From positions 1,922,001 to 1,986,000 of the forward strand of contig OZ247499.1 of NCBI GenBank assembly GCA_965233625.1: a stretch of 64,000 bases of DNA, read 5' to 3'. Source of the DNA: G965233625 sp965233625 (lineage in GTDB: Bacteria > Planctomycetota > Planctomycetia > Pirellulales > Pirellulaceae). Position 1 is the stretch's first letter, and every line of letters starts with the position of its first letter. Positions 59,635-64,000 of this stretch are shown here, piece after piece. Below the pieces are notes generated by a model. That model had not been told where the DNA came from and ran no database searches. It was given only the letters and a program-made list of their open reading frames with translations. The translations under genes and the position numbers were made by a program.

Positions 59635-61121
59635 TAATCCTGCGGTCTCTTCGCAACGCCTGGAGAAGGCTCACCTCTCTGCACCACGATCAGCAGGGGT
59701 CGATCAGTATTGGCTCGTTATTCGGGCTGTTGCTGCTGGTCATGCTGTTGGGCATGGTGATGAACTCGGTCCGTCAGGTCGACCAGAAGGTGAAGATGCA
59801 GAACGCCGCCGACGCGGCGGGTTATTCCGGCGGCGTGGTGATGGCCCGTAGCATGAACAGTATGGCGTTTACGAACCATCTGCTGAGCGAGATTTTCGCA
59901 CTGACGGCCTTCATGCGGGAAGGCCGCGACCAGGTCGCCGCATCGCTAACACCAGAGATCCTGGCCAACTGGCAACGGACCGGCCCCGCGTTCACCGGCT
60001 CTGAGTATCCACCGTTTGATCTGCTGGGCCAGGCCATCACACAGAAGGTTCCGCTAGAAGCAGAGATGGTCCGCACTTATTCGGTGTGGACGGCCGCCGC
60101 TTCAGAATTAATGCTTCCCGTGCTTGAAGAGATTCTGGCTGAGCAGCAGATCCCGCAGTTCCAGCGTGAATTGCGCATTGCCGCGCCCTACCTGGCGCAG
60201 ACCGCTGCCGACGAAACCGCCCGCCGTCATGGCCAGGCTTGGCCCGACCCGGTTGATGTCCGCGCCGTCATGTGGCGGACGGACGCAGATCTTTTTGGCG
60301 GCGTTAACGAAGCCGACCGCAGCACACTGCCGGTTGTCGACCCTGAATTAGACACGCTGCCGGACCAGGAAGAATATTTCGAGACGGCGGTCGCCCAGCG
60401 TCAGAATCTGGCGAACCGCTATCTACGCGACTGGAACAACGACTCGCTGCGCGCCTTTGATCTGCTGGGGAAGATGTCGCAATTTTCTAATCTGTGGCGG
60501 ATCGTCACGGGCGGCCAGTTGAAAAAGCTGCTCGAAATTGATTATCCCGCTTCGAACCTGCCCTTCCAGATCCGTCGGCAGTTCACACGCACGGAAACCG
60601 CAGACGTTGACTTTACGGAAGAACTGCAGCGCGATTACATGTACGTTGCGGTGGCGTACGCCAACCCGCTGGAGGAAAAATCGCCACGCATCTTCCAGAA
60701 TCCGCTGGGCGCCAGTTCGCAAGCGTATTCGCAGGTGTTTCTGTTCATCCCGCGGCGCCGGCTCATCAAGATCTTTGAAGACGGCACCATCACGGGCGAA
60801 GGCGCCACCAACTTTGGCGGCGTTCCAGGCCAGCAGCTAGAGCTACCGGCGCCGCCCCGCAATCAGCCAGAAGCTGAACCTGCAGGCGAGCCTGACCCGG
60901 AACAGGACTTTCTTGTCGGCCGGCAGAGCGGCAGCGCTTATCCAACAGAATGGAACCTGTTGTCGCAGAACTGGACCACGCAACTGGCGCCTGCCACCGC
61001 GCCGGCAATTCCCGCGATTCTAAGTGAACAGCCCTACCTGGACGGTTCGATGTCTGAGATCCGCACGCCTGATCTGCGCACCATGGACGACACAGATCTG
61101 CCCTGGGTCAGCCATCACTAA
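59631..61121 (+). CDS. TadG-like membrane protein
   Basis: After HHDQQG comes the helix SISIGSLFGLLLLVMLLGMV, then VDQKVKMQNAADAAGYSGGV, which is the TadG-type 'lq.AADaAALaGA' signature (Tad/pilus assembly secretion protein). The rest of the 496 aa is a soluble domain, with a Pro/Glu-rich region near residue 410. The start is GTG at 59631, overlapping the previous stop, with AGGAG seven bases upstream, so it is translationally coupled. It carries no von Willebrand domain that I can see, unlike many TadG proteins. Confidence 0.85.
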   Translation: MIILRSLRNAWRRLTSLHHDQQGSISIGSLFGLLLLVMLLGMVMNSVRQVDQKVKMQNAADAAGYSGGVVMARSMNSMAFTNHLLSEIFALTAFMREGRDQVAASLTPEILANWQRTGPAFTGSEYPPFDLLGQAITQKVPLEAEMVRTYSVWTAAASELMLPVLEEILAEQQIPQFQRELRIAAPYLAQTAADETARRHGQAWPDPVDVRAVMWRTDADLFGGVNEADRSTLPVVDPELDTLPDQEEYFETAVAQRQNLANRYLRDWNNDSLRAFDLLGKMSQFSNLWRIVTGGQLKKLLEIDYPASNLPFQIRRQFTRTETADVDFTEELQRDYMYVAVAYANPLEEKSPRIFQNPLGASSQAYSQVFLFIPRRRLIKIFEDGTITGEGATNFGGVPGQQLELPAPPRNQPEAEPAGEPDPEQDFLVGRQSGSAYPTEWNLLSQNWTTQLAPATAPAIPAILSEQPYLDGSMSEIRTPDLRTMDDTDLPWVSHH

Positions 61122-61133
61122 GAAGGCCATCGC

Positions 61134-62267
61134 ATGCAACGCCATCGAACAAATACAAAGCACCAACACCTCGGCCCGCTGCCCGGTTGTGCAAGACGCC
61201 GTGGAACAAGTCGGCGTGGACTGGCGCCGTTGGAGCTTGTTCTATGGCTACCCGTGTTGATGTTCGTCGCCGCACTGATCGTCAACTTCGGCACGATGGC
61301 CGCGTGGCGGGTGCGTGGAGAAATCGTCTCGCGTGATGCTGCCTGGCGTGTGCGCTGGCCCCGCACGGGGCAGGGCGAGAACCGGCCGCTGAATAAAGTC
61401 TGGCCGGAGCCGGCTGAAATCCGTGTCGAAACAACGGCTGGCATCGACGGCCTGGACGCACCTTCACTTCAACAGCCTGTTGTCCGCGGGCCGCTGGATA
61501 ATGGCTGGGTAGTGAACAACCGGCTGAACCCGACGCAGTCGCAGATTGCCTATCGCGGAATCGCGGCGATCGAAAGACCGTACCCGATGATGGCGTCGCT
61601 GGGCAGCTATCGCAGCGGTGATATTCAGCACTTCATGACGGATGGCACCTGGCGGATTGCACAGATGGGCGCCCCCAACGTGTTCCGCCGCTCGTTCCTG
61701 ATCTACGAACTGCCCGAAACGGAACAGTCGCTGCCCGAAGCCTTTGCCCGTTCGGTCGAAGCGGTGACGGAAATGCCGTTGTACGAGGCCCTTGCGGTTC
61801 TTGATGACGACCAGGAATTTCAACGCTATGCCGGCTTCTCCCCCGACTTCCACCCACGTGTGCCAACGGGCATGCAGGAACTGGACCGGCAGGTGATTTA
61901 CGAAGCGGTTGTCGTGCCGCTAATTGATGGCGTCGATATCCGCGACCGCATAGTTTTTGGAGAAATCAGCCAACTGCCCAGACGCATGACTCAGGCTTTC
62001 CTGAATATGTACAACGCGGAAATCGCCGAGCAGGAGCAACTGATTGATTCGCTTGAGCAGCTGCAGGACGATCCGGCCACGCCGCCGGATGTGCTTGCCG
62101 CCATCCCCGGCCAGATCGCCGGCGCCGAAGCAATAATCGCAGAGATCCGCCCAAAGGTGTCTCAACTAGAAGACTACAACCGGCGTCTTGGCGCCATCGC
62201 CGCCCGGCAGGCGGACGCGGCCCGCGAATTCTCCAATGCTTCTGGCATCCCGCTTCCGCTGAAGTAA
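61134..62267 (+). CDS. TadE-like pseudopilin (second)
   Basis: A basic head (GCARRRGTSRRG) precedes LAPLELVLWLPVLMFVAALI and VNFGTMAAWRVRGEIVSRDA. The G / LAPLE pattern keeps the +5 Glu expected of TadE-type pseudopilins. The remaining 320 residues are soluble, with a predicted coiled coil near the C-terminus (NAEIAEQEQLIDSLEQLQDD; IIAEIRPKVSQLEDYNRRLG). It has 377 aa and starts 12 nt after the TadG-like gene. No other family recognised. Confidence 0.82.
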   Translation: MQRHRTNTKHQHLGPLPGCARRRGTSRRGLAPLELVLWLPVLMFVAALIVNFGTMAAWRVRGEIVSRDAAWRVRWPRTGQGENRPLNKVWPEPAEIRVETTAGIDGLDAPSLQQPVVRGPLDNGWVVNNRLNPTQSQIAYRGIAAIERPYPMMASLGSYRSGDIQHFMTDGTWRIAQMGAPNVFRRSFLIYELPETEQSLPEAFARSVEAVTEMPLYEALAVLDDDQEFQRYAGFSPDFHPRVPTGMQELDRQVIYEAVVVPLIDGVDIRDRIVFGEISQLPRRMTQAFLNMYNAEIAEQEQLIDSLEQLQDDPATPPDVLAAIPGQIAGAEAIIAEIRPKVSQLEDYNRRLGAIAARQADAAREFSNASGIPLPLK

Positions 62268-62289
62268 TGCCCGGCAGTGAGCAGCAGGC

Positions 62290-63252
62290 ATGAACAGCAA
62301 AGACACCCCCGCCAGCACTGATAACGACGATAAGACCGTTCCGCAGCAGCCCACGCTTGCCCGCAAAATAGCTGGCTGGACCACCAACGGCATCGCCATC
62401 GCCCTGGTTTTGATGACGGGCCTAGCGGTCGGCAGGCAGACGATTAACTGGTGGCACGACTCTCGCGCCACGGTCGAACCGCCCGCCGATGTTGCCGGCG
62501 ACGCTCAGCTGGGCGACGCGTCCAAGTTGCATGCGTTTGAGTTCGGCGAATTACCCGGCGCCTTTGGCATGCGTTCGTTTTCCGGCGATGAGTCCGCAGC
62601 ACTCGCCGAATTAGCGTTGCTGTGCCGCCGGGTACTCGCATCGCCAGAACACGTCTGGCAGCCTCCAACACCGGCTGCCAGGAAGTTGCTTGAATCCACC
62701 GCCCGGTTGAAGCCGGTTGCCGCGGACGCTGGGAACTGGGAAGTGCATCAGCTGTCAGGTCCGCTGCTCTTAAGCGTGGGCATTAAGCATCTGAAGACCG
62801 GCCGTGATGAAGAACGGGAAAGATGCATTGTCTGCTGGGGCATCGCCGCACCGGTGCTTGATGCGAAGGGCGAGCCTACAGAGCAGTATTCGCTGTATGT
62901 GTATTCGCCCCAGGCGCCGCAGGCTGGAGCCGGTTCGCCGTTGTCAGAACTTACATGGCCGGCGTTCCTGCAGCCTTCGCTGGCCATTCACTCGCCTGGT
63001 GGTGACACTGTCGTGGGGCTGACCAGCACGGCCGACCTGCAACGCTGCATGGAGTTCTTTGACCGCACCTTCGCCGCCCGCGATTTCATCCGCCCGGCGC
63101 CTTGGAGCCAAGGGCCGGATGGGCAGCTTGCGGCGCGGTTTAAGCACGCCAGCCGCGGCGACGTGAAGGTGCAGCTCTCACGCAGCGAGAGCGGCGAAGT
63201 CCAGGGCATGGCGTGGTATATCGCCGCGCAACCGGCGTCTGCGTCGCCATAG
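62290..63252 (+). CDS. Single-pass membrane protein of unknown function
   Basis: The 320-aa product has a short polar head, one transmembrane helix (WTTNGIAIALVLMTGLAVG, residues 30-48) and a soluble domain with a Pro-rich stretch and the segment LSGPLLLSVGIKHLKTGRDE. No motif is recognised. It lies 22 nt after the second TadE-like gene and is probably in the same operon. The lack of cysteines in the visible domain core and its position before a kinase gene suggest a structural or regulatory part of the pilin-like system, but this is a guess. Confidence 0.8.
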   Translation: MNSKDTPASTDNDDKTVPQQPTLARKIAGWTTNGIAIALVLMTGLAVGRQTINWWHDSRATVEPPADVAGDAQLGDASKLHAFEFGELPGAFGMRSFSGDESAALAELALLCRRVLASPEHVWQPPTPAARKLLESTARLKPVAADAGNWEVHQLSGPLLLSVGIKHLKTGRDEERERCIVCWGIAAPVLDAKGEPTEQYSLYVYSPQAPQAGAGSPLSELTWPAFLQPSLAIHSPGGDTVVGLTSTADLQRCMEFFDRTFAARDFIRPAPWSQGPDGQLAARFKHASRGDVKVQLSRSESGEVQGMAWYIAAQPASASP

Positions 63253-63487
63253 GCGCCAACTGCTTCAGCCGGCATAACCGGCGTAAGCGGCGCACGCACA
63301 CGCAATTCCTCCTGCAACAATTCAGCGCTAAGCCGCAGCACCGGCGTGAGCGCTTTCTGTCTGCTACATACCATTGGGACACCTTCCGGCAACTGCCCGA
63401 GGCATGCAGTTGCTGGCCATTCATACAACATCGCGCGTGCCGCGTATCCACCACGCCGTGACGGCGTGCAGTGAGGGGGAACAGCAA

Positions 63488-64000
63488 ATGGAAATTGGCG
63501 AAATCGTAAACGGTCGCTTCCGTCTGGAAGGCGAAATTGGTCAAGGCGCCTTCGGCGTTGTCTATTACGCAACCGATCTGGAAAACGGCGAACCGCGCGC
63601 CATCAAAGCGCTGGTTCCGTGGGCCAAAGACAGCGAAGACCTGCGACACCGCCTGCGTCGCGAAGCCAAACTCGCCAGCCAGCTAAGCAGCCCACACACT
63701 GTGAAGATTTACGAATTCGGCCACACCGGCGACGGTGGTTCGTACCTGGCGATGGAGCATCTGCAGGGCCGTGAACTCACTTCGCTGTTGCAGGAAGCCG
63801 GCGCCCTCACGCCGCAACGTGTGGCGCGGCTTGGCTTGCAGATGCTGGATGCACTGGAAGACGCTCACACGGTGGGCGTCATTCACCGCGATCTAAAGCC
63901 TGGCAATATCCTGATCACCACTGGCGAAGATGGGTCAGAAATGGTGAAGGTCGTCGACTTCGGCATTGCCAAAGTCGCGTCGTGCGGCGACTTGCAGGAA
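63488..64000 (+). CDS. Serine/threonine protein kinase, N-terminal part (runs off the window)
   Basis: A Hanks-type kinase domain starts directly at the N-terminus. It has the glycine loop GEIGQGAFGVVYYATD near residue 15, the ATP-binding Lys in PRAIKALV, the catalytic loop VIHRDLKPGNILIT near residue 135, and the DFG motif VVDFGIAKV. The ATG at 63488 has AGGGGGA eight bases upstream. Only 171 codons lie inside the window. Planctomycete kinases often have a C-terminal membrane helix and sensor repeats; here that part is not visible. Confidence 0.93.
   Translation, partial: MEIGEIVNGRFRLEGEIGQGAFGVVYYATDLENGEPRAIKALVPWAKDSEDLRHRLRREAKLASQLSSPHTVKIYEFGHTGDGGSYLAMEHLQGRELTSLLQEAGALTPQRVARLGLQMLDALEDAHTVGVIHRDLKPGNILITTGEDGSEMVKVVDFGIAKVASCGDLQE

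Noticed and set aside
63253..63487. Short repeats (ccggc/gcgtaagcggc) before the kinase gene as a possible CRISPR or regulatory array
   Set aside because: The units are only a few bases long and irregular, with no constant spacing.

Overview
The window reads as chromosomal core DNA of a planctomycete (Planctomycetes/Planctomycetota, Pirellula-Planctomyces type). This placement is an inference from gene content. The window has two secreted sulfatases, a DUF1080 protein, a DUF1598-type protein, PQQ-like propeller and HEAT proteins with signal peptides, a SecA far longer than usual (1229 aa), a UbiD-type decarboxylase of about 610 aa, an FHA-GAF-SpoIIE phosphatase, a degenerate Tad-type pseudopilin cluster and very large envelope proteins. 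Lipid A and murein genes (waaA, glmS, uppP) fit a Gram-negative style envelope. I see no prophage, insertion sequence, CRISPR array or rRNA operon.

Layout. 1-5570: an SOS-mutagenesis cassette imuA-imuB-dnaE2 on the minus strand, with a well-formed promoter overlapping a tandem octamer. 5800-6010: a tRNA-Ser(GGA) with its own terminator and a possible promoter. 6036-11099: secA then waaA (minus). 11654-13196: a PhnP-like metallo-hydrolase and pyrE (plus). 13231-15215: an ExbB/TolQ-like channel protein and a TPR lipid-free secreted protein (minus). 15341-18845: a DUF1598-type secreted protein convergent with a phospholipase-C-fold/DUF4332 fusion, separated by a long palindromic repeat. 19526-22793: glmS, a small coiled-coil protein and a DUF1080 protein. 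22822-26093: a sulfatase, then a CBS-domain membrane protein and an RsbW-like ATPase. 26103-36824: a minus-strand run encoding the FHA-GAF-PP2C phosphatase, a sulfatase, UbiD, a PQQ-propeller lipoprotein and HrpA. 37067-46368: a HEAT/propeller protein, AI-2E transporter plus YdcF, a LarA-like/YgfZ/FmdB-like trio, uppP and pyruvate kinase.

46390-64000 is the most unusual part. On the minus strand two translationally coupled genes encode a 1151-aa and a 2396-aa exported protein. The larger one looks like two secreted, membrane-anchored modules fused head to tail, and the 1151-aa protein looks like a third copy. Divergently, on the plus strand, lie a 55-aa mini-pilin, a Flp-like pilin, a GxGD prepilin peptidase, three TadE/TadG-like pseudopilins, a single-pass membrane protein and the start of a Ser/Thr protein kinase. 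No secretion ATPase, platform protein or secretin is present here. I propose this as a candidate planctomycete-specific cell-surface system.

Start codons were re-chosen where a Shine-Dalgarno sequence, a signal peptide or a catalytic N-terminus decided the matter. Several genes use TTG or GTG with strong ribosome binding sites.
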